A stretch of DNA of 64,000 nt from Kitasatospora terrestris (GCF_039542905.1 NZ_BAABIS010000001.1:558001-622000); one strand, 5' to 3'. Shown: positions 1 through 8,893, counted from the stretch's first letter. Notes: generated by a model not told the origin, from the letters alone. Numbers and translations: made by a program.

Positions 1-1
1 C

Positions 2-232
2 GCCGGCGTGTCGGCGTTCAACGCCGAGCGGCTGCGCGACCTGCAGGCACCGTTCACGTGGGGGGACTACGTGTCCTCCGCGGACTTCTGGAACCGCACC
101 CTGCAGAACTGGCAGTCCGAACTCCTCGCCGTCGCCTCCATGGCGATCCTCTCCGTCTACCTGCGCCAGCGCGGCTCCCCCGAGTCCAAACCCGTCGGCG
201 CGGCCCACACCTCCACCGGCGTCGAAGGCTGA
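2..232 (+). CDS. DUF6766 family membrane protein, 3' fragment
   Basis: The reading frame is open to the left edge of the window, so this is the C-terminal part of a gene that starts upstream. The visible 76 or so residues contain a short polar stretch, the motif ENWQSE-like QNWQSELLA leading into one hydrophobic segment, and a closing RGSPESKPV. That segment and the closing motif are characteristic, from memory, of the actinobacterial DUF6766 family, small proteins of unknown function with several membrane spans. The first GTG in frame (position 8) lies inside the conserved part and is unlikely to be the true start. No function is assigned. Confidence 0.7.
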   Translation, partial: AGVSAFNAERLRDLQAPFTWGDYVSSADFWNRTLQNWQSELLAVASMAILSVYLRQRGSPESKPVGAAHTSTGVEG

Positions 233-270
233 CGCCACCGGGGACCTGGGGGCACGGGAGGACGGAGGGG

Positions 271-558
271 GTGAACATCACCGAGCCGGCTCTGTTGGTC
301 GGCATCCTCGCACCTCCCGGGCGTCCGGAGCGGCTGCTGGTCCGGCTCGCCGACGGCCGTCAGGAGGTCACGGCCCGCCTCGACGAGGCCGACGCCCGCG
401 CGGTCGCCGCGAAGGTGAACCTGCGAGCGGAACACTCCCCGGCCTCCGTCACCCATGACATCCATGGCATCCAGGACGGTCTGCCCATCCGGGTCACCCG
501 CACCCGCCACTTGGCCACCGACACCGGACACCTCACCTTCACCGGCCTCGCCACCTGA
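271..558 (+). CDS. Small conserved-looking hypothetical protein
   Basis: A 95-residue ORF starts at a GTG preceded almost directly by a GGAGGGG stretch, 38 bases after the DUF6766 gene on the same strand, so the two may be co-transcribed. The protein looks soluble, with a strand-rich N-terminal half (ALLVGILAPPGRPERLLVRL) and no membrane segment or recognisable catalytic motif. Third-position GC is as high as in neighbouring genes, which supports coding. An upstream start at 58 in the same frame would overlap the previous gene and was rejected. I do not recognise the family. Confidence 0.55.
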   Translation: MNITEPALLVGILAPPGRPERLLVRLADGRQEVTARLDEADARAVAAKVNLRAEHSPASVTHDIHGIQDGLPIRVTRTRHLATDTGHLTFTGLAT

Positions 559-1035
559 CCCCGTGTGGGCAGCCGGCGCCGGCCCCACGGCGCTGCGGCA
601 CGTGGCAGAACAGGAGGGCGCGGCGGGCTCGGACGGGCGGCCGCCGTCAGCCTGACCGTGATGCCCGCCGGGTAACGCAGAGCACCCCCCGTCGAGGCCG
701 GAGTCCGCCCCGCGTCTTCCCGCCCGAGAACGGGCCACTCCCCGTGCCCGTACCGTGCCGGCTCGTCTTCGCGCAGCCCGTGCCCCAGGGCGGGGACGGA
801 GGCAGGACAGCGTCGACCTGGGTGACGGTCAGGATGTGGCGCGCGGGCGGCCGTGCCGGATTTGCGGCGGAGCGCCCGTCCGTCCCTGCTCGGAGCCGGG
901 CTCTCGGTAACCCCTCCGCCCGTGGCGGAGCGCGAATTCGGCCTGTCCCGGGATCCGCGGACATGACCTCGCGCAAGCGGGGCAGTCGAGGCTGCGTCGG
1001 AAGAACGCAAGCCGAATTCACGCGAGGAGGCAGTT
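559..1035. other. Intergenic stretch, no gene recognised
   Basis: No convincing coding frame was seen. Near the right end, two EcoRI-like sites sit in a loose inverted arrangement (around 931-946 and 1008-1023), and a short GC-rich hairpin (ctccgc / gcggag) lies near 915-931. A GAGGAGG ribosome-binding site at about 1023-1030 belongs to the next gene. No SigB-type -10 box (GGGTA) could be placed. Confidence 0.4.
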
Positions 1036-1386
1036 GTGAGCAGCGGGCTGTGGGGTTACGGAGGCGCCGAGGGCTATGCGGCGGGTACGGACCTGACGGG
1101 GTTCCGGGTCGAGGCCACGGACGGGCACATCGGCAAGGTCGACAAGCACACCGAGGACGTCGACACCGCTCATATCGTGGTGGACACCGGCCCGTGGATC
1201 TTCGGCCGCGAGGTGCTGCTCCCGGCCGGCACCATCACTCGCGTCGATGTCGCGGAGAAGACGGTGTGGGTCGACCGCACCCAGGACGAGGTGAAGAACT
1301 CTCCGGAGTTCGACAGGAACGAGCACACCGGCGACCGCGAGTACTACGAGCGCCTGGACGGCTACTACAGCGGCAGCGTTCTCTGA
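1036..1386 (+). CDS. PRC-barrel domain protein
   Basis: A 116-residue protein starts at GTG 1036 with a GAGGAGG ribosome-binding site just upstream. Residues 20-85 match the pattern of the PRC-barrel fold as found in small actinobacterial stress proteins: G..V...DG.IGKVD, then a surface described by HIVVDTGPWIFG and a VWVDRTQDEVKNSPEF tail. PRC-barrel proteins are known as protein- or RNA-binding modules (RimM, photosynthetic reaction centre H subunit), and the stand-alone bacterial versions have no firm function. It is monocistronic and followed by a strong hairpin terminator. Its position beside a SigB-type sigma gene fits a general-stress role, which is inference. Confidence 0.85.
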   Translation: MSSGLWGYGGAEGYAAGTDLTGFRVEATDGHIGKVDKHTEDVDTAHIVVDTGPWIFGREVLLPAGTITRVDVAEKTVWVDRTQDEVKNSPEFDRNEHTGDREYYERLDGYYSGSVL

Positions 1387-1402
1387 CCCGGGCGGCCACC
1401 GG

Positions 1403-1438
1403 GCGGGCCCCGCACCACGGGCGTGGTGCGGGGCCCGC
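1403..1438 (+). terminator. Hairpin terminator after the PRC-barrel gene
   Basis: A perfect 16-bp inverted repeat (left arm 1403-1418, right arm 1423-1438) with a 4-base loop lies 16 bases after the stop codon. There is no T-tract, which is usual for Streptomyces terminators. Confidence 0.85.
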
Positions 1439-1899
1439 TGGCGTGAGCACCGACCGGTCCGGGCGGTGGCGGGCTCGGGCCGGTGTGGGCCGGATGGGGG
1501 GCATCGTTCGCGGGCCACGGGAGTAGGTGGCAGCGTCGTAGGCGGTACCCGCTGCCAGGACCTTCCCCGCTCGGCGGAGGGGCTCCCGGCGAAGACGCGG
1601 TGCCGCCCGGCACGGTGCCCCGCCCTCTGGAAGTCGACACGGCTCGGTTCCCCGCTCGTCGTTTTGGTGAGTTCCTTCTGGACTGCCGCGTCTTCCGGAG
1701 CGCAACTCACCTGACCGCCGGTCGGGGCGCCTTGCTGGGGCCCGTTTGCTCGGCACTCGGTGGTTGTCCCATTTCGGCGAGTCCAGTGCGCGCCCTTGCC
1801 CCGGGGAGGCCTGCACCGAACCTCCACACCATCGGGAGGAGCACGAACTACATGCGGGGTAGCCGGGTACGGACCGCACTGCGGAGGGAAAGGATCGAC
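1439..1899. other. Intergenic stretch upstream of the sigma-factor gene
   Basis: No gene was recognised. GGGTAC at 1865-1870 resembles the -10 of SigB-type promoters, but no matching -35 was found at the right distance. The ribosome-binding site of the next gene (GGAGGGAAAGGA) occupies about 1882-1894. Confidence 0.4.
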
Positions 1900-2790
1900 A
1901 TGGCCGTGACCAGTGACGAACTCCTCGTGGACGACCGCGCGCACAACGATGTGGAGGTGACGACGCCGCACAGGTCCTTCGAGGCGGTTGCGGAGCTGGA
2001 CGGGGCGGGACAGCTGCGGAAGGTCGCCCCCGCCGACGCACGGGAGCTGAGCCGGGTGTTGCTGGTCCGGCTCGCTTCGCTGGAGGAGGGCACCCACGAG
2101 TACTCCTACGTTCGCGGCACGCTGGTGGAGCTGAACCTGTCACTGGTCCGCTTCGTGCTGCGCCGGTTCAGCGCGCACCGCGAGAGCATGGAGGACCTGG
2201 TGCAGGTCGGCGCGATCGGCCTGATCAAGGCGATCGACCGGTTCGACCCCGGGCGGGGGGTGGAGTTCACTACTTTCGCCATCCCCACCATCGTGGGTGA
2301 GATCCGCCGCCACTTCCGCGACACCACCTGGGCCGTCCACGTCCCGCGCCGCCTGCAGGAGCTCCGGCTGACCCTGGCCAGGGCTCGGGACACGCTCTCC
2401 CACGAACTGGACCGGGCGCCGACGGTGGCCGAACTCGCCGAGCACGTGGGAATGGAGCAGGAAGAGGTCGTCGAGGGCCTGGCCGCGGCGAACGCGCGCA
2501 GCGCCGACTCCCTGGACCTGCCGGCCGGTGATGACGACGAAGGGCCGGGTGATCTCGCCGGCCGGGCCGGGGGGACGGACGAGCGGTTCGCCCTGGTCGA
2601 AGACCTGGTCTCGCTCCAGCCGCTGGTCGCCGCCCTCGCGGAGCGCGACCGGTTGATCCTGTCGATGCGCTTCACCCAGGAGATGACGCAGTCGCAGATC
2701 GGCGAGCGCCTGGGGGTGTCTCAGATGCAGGTCTCCCGCCTGCTGTCCCGCATCCTCACGCAGCTTCGGCAGGGCCTGGAAGCAGCCTGA
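1900..2790 (+). CDS. SigB/SigF/SigG-family RNA polymerase sigma factor
   Basis: A 296-residue group 3 sigma factor. The region-2 signature reads LVQVGAIGLIKAIDRFDPGRG, followed by EFTTFAIPTIVGEIRRHFRD, which is diagnostic of the SigB/SigF/SigG family. Region 3 (PRRLQELRL...APTVAELAEHVG) follows. Region 4 ends with a helix-turn-helix (QSQIGERLGVSQMQVSRLLSRIL). ATG 1900 was chosen because GGAGGGAAAGGA lies 5-10 bases upstream; an in-frame ATG at 1852 lacks a good site. In Streptomyces such factors direct stress and development genes and are held by RsbW-like anti-sigma kinases under STAS antagonist control. No such pair is adjacent, but candidates occur elsewhere in the window (12595, 36956, 37562). 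Confidence 0.95.
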   Translation: MAVTSDELLVDDRAHNDVEVTTPHRSFEAVAELDGAGQLRKVAPADARELSRVLLVRLASLEEGTHEYSYVRGTLVELNLSLVRFVLRRFSAHRESMEDLVQVGAIGLIKAIDRFDPGRGVEFTTFAIPTIVGEIRRHFRDTTWAVHVPRRLQELRLTLARARDTLSHELDRAPTVAELAEHVGMEQEEVVEGLAAANARSADSLDLPAGDDDEGPGDLAGRAGGTDERFALVEDLVSLQPLVAALAERDRLILSMRFTQEMTQSQIGERLGVSQMQVSRLLSRILTQLRQGLEAA

Positions 2791-3221
2791 CCTTCGCCCG
2801 GGTGGGGCGGCCACCGCCCGATGCCCGCCCCACCCGGGGTCTGTCCCACGACTCCGTCGGGTCCAGTCGACGACGGCCGGCGCGGGTCGGCCTGCGGCGG
2901 GAGCCCCGTGCGGTGGGGGATCCCGCCGCTGCTGGGTGTCGTCGCCCCGGCCATAGCCGCCTCTCTGGCGCTGCTCCGGAACCGCTCATCCGGATAGGCC
3001 GGTTGAACGATGCCGTCGGTGTCGAACGCGAAGTCGTCGGCGGAGAATCCACCGTAGGGGCCGCCGTTGAAGCAGTCCGCGAGGGCCTGGCCGACAACCT
3101 GCCGTACCTTGTCCTCGTCCTCGGCAACGGCGACGGCCAGGGCGGCGGCCTGCTCGCCCGTCAGGTTCAGGTGGATACCGCGGGCCCGCACCCGCGACCG
3201 ACCCCGGATCCCGAAGCTCAC
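2721..3221 (-). CDS. Possible minus-strand hypothetical gene or relic
   Basis: The minus strand reads a protein-like segment from about 3221 down to about 2960. It contains IHLNLTGEQAAALAVAVAED and CFNGGPYGGFSADDFAFD, with the codon bias of a real gene and internal consistency. A GTG at 3221 is a possible start but lacks a clear ribosome-binding site. Beyond about 2940 the frame turns Pro/Arg-rich and runs 70 bases into the end of the sigma-factor gene on the other strand, so the real C-terminus has probably been lost or shifted. I do not recognise the family. It is either a small hypothetical gene or a decaying one. Confidence 0.35.
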   Translation of the reverse strand: MSFGIRGRSRVRARGIHLNLTGEQAAALAVAVAEDEDKVRQVVGQALADCFNGGPYGGFSADDFAFDTDGIVQPAYPDERFRSSAREAAMAGATTPSSGGIPHRTGLPPQADPRRPSSTGPDGVVGQTPGGAGIGRWPPHPGEGQAASRPCRSCVRMRDSRRETCI

Positions 3222-3351
3222 GGCGCGGCCGACCCGGGCCGCCTCGCGCTGCAGCCACCGGGCGTCGTCCCCGCCGCCCCGCCCCGACCACCGACCCAAC
3301 CCGGAATGCCGAGATGCCGCTATGAGCTGACAGGCCGAGCAACACCTCAGT

Positions 3352-3384
3352 GGTGGCCCACAGACCACTCGTCTGTGGGCCACC
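3352..3384 (-). terminator. Hairpin terminator after the ECF sigma gene
   Basis: A perfect 14-bp inverted repeat (3352-3365 and 3371-3384, 5-base loop) lies 61 bases beyond the stop codon of the minus-strand ECF sigma gene. Confidence 0.85.
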
Positions 3385-3444
3385 TCCAGCAATCCCGGCG
3401 TCCGTGCCAGTCGGCTGCGGGTGCGGCTGTCCGTATCGGGCGCA

Positions 3445-4749
3445 TCAGTCCAGGTCGGCCAGCTTGCGCAGCAGCACGGCCCTCTCGGGAGCGTTGTTGC
3501 ACAGGCGGGCGGCCAGTTCCAGCTCGGTGCGGGCCTCGGCACCGCGGCCGAGGCGGAGCAGCAGTTCGCCGCGCACGCTCGGGAGCAGGTGCGAGCCCGA
3601 CAGGCGGCCCGAGGCGAGCAGGTCGTCGACCAGGGTCAGTGCCTCGTGCGGTCCGCTCGCCATCGCGACGGCCACGGCCCGGTTGAGCTCGACGACGGGT
3701 GAGGGGGCCACCCGGCCGAGTGCCTCGTAGAGGAGCACGATGCGCTCCCAGTCGGTCTCGGCCACGGAGGGCGCCGCCGCGTGGCACGCGGCGATCGCGG
3801 CTTGCAGACCGTACGGGCCCAGGCCCCGCCCGAGGGCCGCGGCCCGGCCGAGCGCGGCCAGGCCGCGGCGGATCGCCGAGCGGTCCCACAGCCGGCGGTC
3901 CTGGTCCTCCAGCAGCACCGCCTCGCCGTCCGGCCCGGTGCGCGCCGGGAAGCGTGCGGCGGTGAGCTCGAACAGGGCGAGCAGGCCGTGGGGCTCCGGT
4001 TCGGCGGGCAGCAGCGCGACCACGGTCCGGGCGAGTCGTACGGCCTCGTAGGCGACGTCGGGGCGCAGCAGGTCGTCGCCGGTGGTCGCGGTCGAACCCT
4101 CGGTGAAGATGACGTACAGGACGCTCAGGACAGCGCCGAGCCGTGCCGGCCGCTCCTCGGCCGGCGGCAGTTCGAAGGGGACGCGGGCGGCGGTGATGGT
4201 CTTCTTGGCCCGGGTGATCCGCGCCTGCACGGTCGGTGTGGGCACGAGGAAGGCCCGGGCGATCTCCTCGCTGGACAGGCCGGCCACCACGCGCAGGGTG
4301 AGGGCGACCCTGGCCTCGGGCGAGAGGACCGGGTGGCAGGCGGTGAACATCAGGGCGAGGACGTCGTCGTCGACCCGGTCGGGGTCCCACGGCAGCTCCT
4401 GCGGAGCCGTCGGCACGGCCGACGCCCCGGCGGTGAAACCGCCGTCGGACAGCTCCGCCCCGAGCACCGCGTAGCGCTCCCCGAGTGCCGAGGCACGGCG
4501 GAAGGCGTCGATGGCCCGCCGCCGCCCGGTCGCCAGGAGCCAGCCCACCGGGTCGTTCGGTGTGCCGTCCCGCGTCCAGGCGACGAGTGCCTCCGCGACC
4601 GCTTCCTGGGCGACGTCCTCGGCGAGTGCGAAGTCCCCGGTGTAGCGGGTCAGGGCGGCGACGATCCGCGCGGACTCGATCCGCCAGACGGCCTCGACGG
4701 CCCGCCGCGCCGCCTCGGCGACCGGCGGGCCGTCGACTGCTTCCGGCAT
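3445..4749 (-). CDS. ECF42-type RNA polymerase sigma factor with C-terminal helical extension
   Basis: A 434-residue protein, about twice the length of an ordinary ECF sigma factor. The N-terminal half has sigma region 2 (DVAQEAVAEALVAW, GWLLATGRRRAIDAFRR) and region 4 (LSSEEIARAFLVPTPTVQARITRAKK). The C-terminal half (from about residue 220) is the TPR-like helical domain typical of ECF42 (for example LYEALGRVAPSPVVELNRAVAVAM). Start ATG 4749 shares one base with the stop codon of the upstream YCII gene (TGATG), so the two are translationally coupled. ECF42 factors are known to be encoded with DGPF/YCII-domain proteins and to use their C-terminal extension for control instead of a classical anti-sigma factor. 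Targets often include YCII genes, so autoregulation is plausible. Confidence 0.93.
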   Translation of the reverse strand: MPEAVDGPPVAEAARRAVEAVWRIESARIVAALTRYTGDFALAEDVAQEAVAEALVAWTRDGTPNDPVGWLLATGRRRAIDAFRRASALGERYAVLGAELSDGGFTAGASAVPTAPQELPWDPDRVDDDVLALMFTACHPVLSPEARVALTLRVVAGLSSEEIARAFLVPTPTVQARITRAKKTITAARVPFELPPAEERPARLGAVLSVLYVIFTEGSTATTGDDLLRPDVAYEAVRLARTVVALLPAEPEPHGLLALFELTAARFPARTGPDGEAVLLEDQDRRLWDRSAIRRGLAALGRAAALGRGLGPYGLQAAIAACHAAAPSVAETDWERIVLLYEALGRVAPSPVVELNRAVAVAMASGPHEALTLVDDLLASGRLSGSHLLPSVRGELLLRLGRGAEARTELELAARLCNNAPERAVLLRKLADLD

Positions 4750-5168
4750 CAGAGCTGGCCGGTCCGCTCGCGCCACGCCCGCTCCTTGACGATCCACTCG
4801 TTGTCCTGCGGGAACTCCTCGATGCCGGGCACCCGGCGGACCTCGCACTTCGAGCCGGGGAACGCCGGCAGGCGCTTCGCCCACTCGACGGCCTCCTCCT
4901 TGGAGGCGACGTCGATCAGGTAGAAGCCACCGAACAGCTCCTTCGTCTCACCGTAGGGCCCGTCGGTGACCACCGGCGTCTCGCCGGCGAAGTCGACCAC
5001 CACGCCCTGCGACGGGTCGTCCAGGCCCTCCGCGGCCACGAGCACCCCCGCCCGGATCAGCTCCTCGTTGAAGCGGCCCACCGTCTCCAGCATCTCCTCG
5101 AACGGCGTGGACATCATCTTCGCCATCGACTCGTCCGTGCCACGCATGATCAGCATGTACTTCGCCAT
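4749..5168 (-). CDS. YCII-related (DGPF) protein, partner of the ECF42 sigma factor
   Basis: A 139-residue protein of the YCII/DGPF family: MAKYMLIMRG start, central VVTDGPYGETKELFGGFYLI (the DGPF-type motif, here DGPYGETKE) and a C-terminal EVRRVPGIEEFP tail. The fold is a ferredoxin-like alpha+beta barrel related to YciI, with suspected but unproven enzymatic activity. A clean GGAGGCAG ribosome-binding site precedes ATG 5168. It is the first gene of a two-gene operon whose second gene starts inside its stop codon. Conserved pairing with ECF42 in actinobacteria suggests it senses or acts on the signal, but that is not established. Confidence 0.92.
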   Translation of the reverse strand: MAKYMLIMRGTDESMAKMMSTPFEEMLETVGRFNEELIRAGVLVAAEGLDDPSQGVVVDFAGETPVVTDGPYGETKELFGGFYLIDVASKEEAVEWAKRLPAFPGSKCEVRRVPGIEEFPQDNEWIVKERAWRERTGQL

Positions 5169-5456
5169 GGTCTGCCTCCTTCATCAGGGATCGTCTCTCG
5201 ACCCTCTCAGCCCAAGGTCGAACGGCGCAGCCATGGATCGACACGGCGGAAGAAAAACTTTTCGGGCCCTCGCGCCGTTCGGTGTCGGCAGGAGGCCGGG
5301 ACACGGCACCGGCCCTTGGCGAGGGACGGCTCCGGCAGCGTGATCGATCCCCGGCGAACGGCGTGACCGGGCGGGCTGAAGCAGTCGGCCCCGGTCGGCA
5401 GGCCAAGGCCGACCCGCCCGGCCGGGGCGTCCATCCGTTCGGGTACGGTTCGGCGG

Positions 5457-5741
5457 ATGAAGATGCTGAGATGGGTGTCGTTGGCGACGGTGTCGATGAT
5501 CGCGACCCTCGTCGTGCTGCGATTCGGGTTCGACCTCGACCCGCACATGACGGCGTACATCTCGACCGGTGTCGGAATGGCCCTGATCTTCGGCCGTCAG
5601 GCGGTTGTGACGAGGCGGCAGCTCCGGGAGCAGGCCGGGCAGCTCGCGCGGCTCGAGCCGGTGGAGTGGACGGCTGACGGGCACCAGGCAGTCACCGAGC
5701 CGGTGCCCGGTCCCACCGCCGCACCCGGTGACACCCGGTGA
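5457..5741 (+). CDS. Small two-span membrane protein
   Basis: A 94-residue ORF with a hydrophobic segment near residues 6-23 (VSLATVSMIATLVVLRF), a second weaker one near 33-46 (ISTGVGMALIFG), then a positively charged hinge (RQAVVTRRQLREQAGQLARLEP) and a soluble tail. This layout is typical of small actinobacterial inner-membrane proteins with a short coiled-coil segment. The ribosome-binding site is weak. No family is recognised. Opposite orientation to the ECF42 operon suggests a divergent promoter region between 5169 and 5456, where I see no clear boxes. Confidence 0.6.
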   Translation: MKMLRWVSLATVSMIATLVVLRFGFDLDPHMTAYISTGVGMALIFGRQAVVTRRQLREQAGQLARLEPVEWTADGHQAVTEPVPGPTAAPGDTR

Positions 5742-6254
5742 GGACTGCACGCCCGAGTACGCGAGAGAGGGTGGCAGCAGGGGGCGAGGACTGCGCGTAG
5801 GCGGCCGGACATCGCTCCGCCGCCGTCCCCGAGCCCGCACTGACGGCCTTCGACGCCCCTGCCCACGGGAACCGCCGCACCTCGCAGCGCATCCTTCTCC
5901 GCAAGGTCGTACGTCAACCAGTCAGGGGTGGATGTGTCAGGAACACTACGGCGGGCTGACGAAGGAGCTGGTGGCCGAACTGCACGGCCTGGCCGCCCGG
6001 CTGCTGGCCGGTCCGCTGGCCTGACGGCTCCCTCGCCCGGCCGGCGACGCGGAAGCTCCGGGGCGCGACAGAGCCCGGTCGTCCGGACAGCGGACCCGCT
6101 CCCATGAGCATCCAGTAGGTCCTGTCCGCTTGACCGAACCGGGCCTCGGCGGCCGCCCCGCCGGGCCGCGCGCCAGCACTTCCTCGGGCCTCTGGCCTGC
6201 ACGAACGTCCACCCCGGCACCCGGCCGTCGGCACCGGCCTGCCATCATCTCCGC
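5742..6254. other. Gene-poor stretch with a possible 3' gene relic
   Basis: Most of this segment shows no coding pattern. At 5932-6024 (+) a short frame reads MCQEHYGGLTKELVAELHGL and ends AARLLAGPLA. It looks like the amphipathic C-terminus of a longer protein whose 5' part has been lost. It could also be a free-standing 30-residue ORF. Confidence 0.35.
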
Positions 6255-8174
6255 ATGCTTCCCGCACCACCGCTCCCTGCCGCCCCGCCGTTCACCCCCG
6301 CCGCCGCGGAGCAGTGGCGGGCGACGCGCGTGTGGCGCCGCTGGGAGACCCGCTGGCTCGCCCTGCTCCCGGTGGCCGTCGCGCTGCTGGCGATGGTGTC
6401 GGACACCTCCTGTCCCGCCCCGACCGCCTGCGCCGACGTCCCCCGGTGGCCGGGCGTCCTCGCAGCCTCCCTGCTGGTCGCCGAGTTCTTCGTCCTGCTC
6501 GCCAGGCCGCGGAACCTCTGGGCCGTACCCGCCGTCACCGGCGCCCTGGTCTGGCTGGTCCCGGACGGCCTGCCCAACCAGCTCACCTCCGCGGTCTCTC
6601 TGCTGGCCCACGGCCTGCTGGCGGCAGTCCTCGGACGGGTGGAGCTCGGCCGCCGCCGAGCCCGGGCCCGGGCGGAGGCCCTGATGGGACCGCCGCTCCC
6701 GTACCCGTGGACGGCCGCAGGTGCCGCCGCGTCGCCGATCACCGTGCGGACGCCATGGATCCGACGGGCGCTGGGCGCCCTGCTGCTGACCGCCACCGCC
6801 GTCCTCGCGGTGCTCGGCGCCGTCGACCGGAACGACACCGAGGCCCGCATCGCCGCCGCGACCCGGGTCCAGGCCACGGTGGTCGCCGCGGGCCCGGACG
6901 ACCTGACGGTCCGCTTCCCGTTGCCCGGGAGCAGGCGACCGACCTCCGTCCAGCTCGACAACCAGTGGGACGACACCCCGAAGCCCGGCGACCCGCTGGT
7001 CGTCCTGGCCGACGAGCACGGCTTCGTCCGGATCGCCGGCGACACCTTCGATCCGAGCGGCTGGGCCGCCGGCGCCACCGCCTCGGGCACGCTCGGCATC
7101 CTGCTGCTCGCCTCCGCCGCGCGCTCGGTCCGCCGCCGACGGGCCCTCACCGAGGCCGGGGCACCCGCACTCGCCGTCCAGGTCACGCTGGACGGCCACG
7201 GCTCCCCCTCGGTCCACCCGGTCGGCGAGCACTCCGGCGCGCCCGCCCTGTGGCGGCTGCAGGTCCGCGAGAGCTGCAGCTGGACAGCGACCGACGACAA
7301 CGGCCCGGCCTGGCTGCACGAGGACACCCGGAGCGAGAAGTCCGGCTACGCGGACGAGTTCGAGCCGTACGGCGTCGACGAGGCCGCCCGCATCCTGGAG
7401 CAGGCCGCCCAGCCCGTCCCGGGGCTGCTCTACCAGGGCCCGGACGGCACCTCGGCCCAGGTCCTGGTCTACCGCCCGCCGACCCCCGGCGCCGACTGGG
7501 TCGCGGACATCGCCGACGAACGCCCCCTGCCCCACCGGCGCCTGCGCCGCAAGCCCGGACGCCTGGAGCAGGAACTGGCCGTCCCCGCCCTCGCGGCCAA
7601 GACCCTCGCCGCCGTCCCGGACCTCCCCGACGCGCCACGCGATCCGGCCCGCGTGTTCGGAATGCCCGCCGCCTTCCGCATGGCCGCCGGCCCGCTCACC
7701 GCGGCGCTTCTGGCCGGGCTCGTCGTCCTGTCGAGCCCCGACACCTTCACCGGTGGCGTGCTCCGCCCGCTCTTCTTCGGCACCGCAGCGTTCATCTGGA
7801 CCGTCTCCGCCCTCGGCTGGCAGATCGCCGTCGACCACGACGGCGTGTCCACCACCGGGGCGCTGCGACACCAGCGGATCCCCTGGGCCCGGGTCAAGGC
7901 CGCCGCCGTGCACCGCGGCAGCCTGGTCATCAAGCTCGCCGACAGCCAGGAGATCAGGTGCGGCAGCCTGCCCGGCCGTCTGCTCCACCGCCACCTCGGC
8001 GGCCCCTCCTCCCCCACCGAAGCCGCCGAGACCATCACCCTCCTCGCCCACCGCCCTGCCCGCCGCCCACTCGCAACCCCCGCCCTCCCCCCGATCGACC
8101 GCACCCACCTGCTCGTCAACCGGCTCTCACTCGCGGCGTTCCTGACCTTCAGCCTCGCCCACTACCTCCTCTGA
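6255..8174 (+). CDS. Multi-span membrane protein with C-terminal PH-like domain
   Basis: A 639-residue protein. N-terminal hydrophobic segments lie at about 35-52, 70-86, 92-105 and 110-124. Another membrane segment near 172-190 is followed by a soluble domain (about 200-260, VQATVVAAGPDDLTVRFPL), then another span near 275-290. A large soluble region (300-470) precedes two more spans near 480-525. The last portion (DHDGVSTTGALRHQRIPWARVKAA) has the strand pattern of a bacterial PH domain. Such proteins are common and uncharacterised in Streptomyces. No enzymatic motif is visible. The start ATG is only 9 codons before the first conserved-looking stretch. It is transcribed alone. Confidence 0.8.
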   Translation: MLPAPPLPAAPPFTPAAAEQWRATRVWRRWETRWLALLPVAVALLAMVSDTSCPAPTACADVPRWPGVLAASLLVAEFFVLLARPRNLWAVPAVTGALVWLVPDGLPNQLTSAVSLLAHGLLAAVLGRVELGRRRARARAEALMGPPLPYPWTAAGAAASPITVRTPWIRRALGALLLTATAVLAVLGAVDRNDTEARIAAATRVQATVVAAGPDDLTVRFPLPGSRRPTSVQLDNQWDDTPKPGDPLVVLADEHGFVRIAGDTFDPSGWAAGATASGTLGILLLASAARSVRRRRALTEAGAPALAVQVTLDGHGSPSVHPVGEHSGAPALWRLQVRESCSWTATDDNGPAWLHEDTRSEKSGYADEFEPYGVDEAARILEQAAQPVPGLLYQGPDGTSAQVLVYRPPTPGADWVADIADERPLPHRRLRRKPGRLEQELAVPALAAKTLAAVPDLPDAPRDPARVFGMPAAFRMAAGPLTAALLAGLVVLSSPDTFTGGVLRPLFFGTAAFIWTVSALGWQIAVDHDGVSTTGALRHQRIPWARVKAAAVHRGSLVIKLADSQEIRCGSLPGRLLHRHLGGPSSPTEAAETITLLAHRPARRPLATPALPPIDRTHLLVNRLSLAAFLTFSLAHYLL

Positions 8175-8593
8175 GCACCCAGCCGTGCCCGGGGTGTCTT
8201 CGGACGGGCAGACCCTTGGATCACGGCCGGCCGGCCAGCCCCGGCCTCCCACCCAGAGCGGGGAGAAGATCATGGGGCGTCCCAGCTGCGATGGCGCCGG
8301 ATCAGCGCGGCGTTGGGCGCCCGGCACGATCGACCGGACAGGGCCCGGCTCGCACCGGGCTGAAACGCCTGGTCCAGCCGCGAACCGGTGCTCTGGCCTG
8401 ACGCGGTAGCCCCAGGTAACGGCCGCTCACCCCGCCAGGACCGTATCCGTTCGTCATGAAGCCTGGCGACAACCACCACGATGACGATCCGGCCCAGGGC
8501 AGGTGCTGGCCGACCCGTCGGAAAGGCCGTCAACGAGCGGCCAGCAGCGAGAAAACGGGTGGTGAGCCTCACCTCGGAACTCCGTCGGCCTGA
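8175..8593. other. Intergenic stretch, no gene recognised
   Basis: Both strands were read. Only short frames of random-looking composition occur. Confidence 0.4.
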
Positions 8594-8893
8594 CTCCCCC
8601 TTTCGAAGTTCCTCGCGCAGGAGCTGCCGGAGGTCACCGAACTCGCAGCCCGGTAGGGCCGCTGGGCCGAGCAGCTGTGCAAGCCGGTCCGGCCCTGCAC
8701 CTGCGGTGAGGTCGACTGGCCCATGCGGGGCCACACCATCGACCACCGGATCGGCGTCAGCCTGGGCAACCCCTACGGTCCGCCGATCAACCCCGGCGTC
8801 GACCTCGCCGGCCTCGCCGTCCTCCCCGACGGTTCGGGCCTGCCGCCTGCTACAGGCGGGAGAACGGTTCACCGCTCCGGGGTGAACAGGTGA
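8594..8893 (+). pseudogene. Relic of a small hypothetical gene with an in-frame amber codon
   Basis: One reading frame encodes KFLAQELPEVTELAAR, then TAG (8654-8656), then continues without a shift as WAEQLCKPVRPCTCGEVDWP and IDHRIGVSLGNPYGPP, ending at TGA 8891. Both halves have natural protein composition and codon bias. The Cys-x-Cys near HTIDH looks like a metal or fold signature. Upstream the frame is closed by TGA 8591, so the original start is gone. I do not recognise the family. The simplest reading is a dead gene with a nonsense mutation and a lost 5' end. Confidence 0.55.

Noticed and set aside
2986-3345. A minus-strand ORF of 119 codons
   Set aside because: Arg/Gly-rich shadow frame; the neighbouring frame on the same strand is the protein-like one.
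5946-8108. A 720-codon open frame on the minus strand opposite the PH-domain membrane protein
   Set aside because: Composition is Gly/Ala/Arg/Gln-rich and lacks domains; it is the antisense shadow of a high-GC gene.
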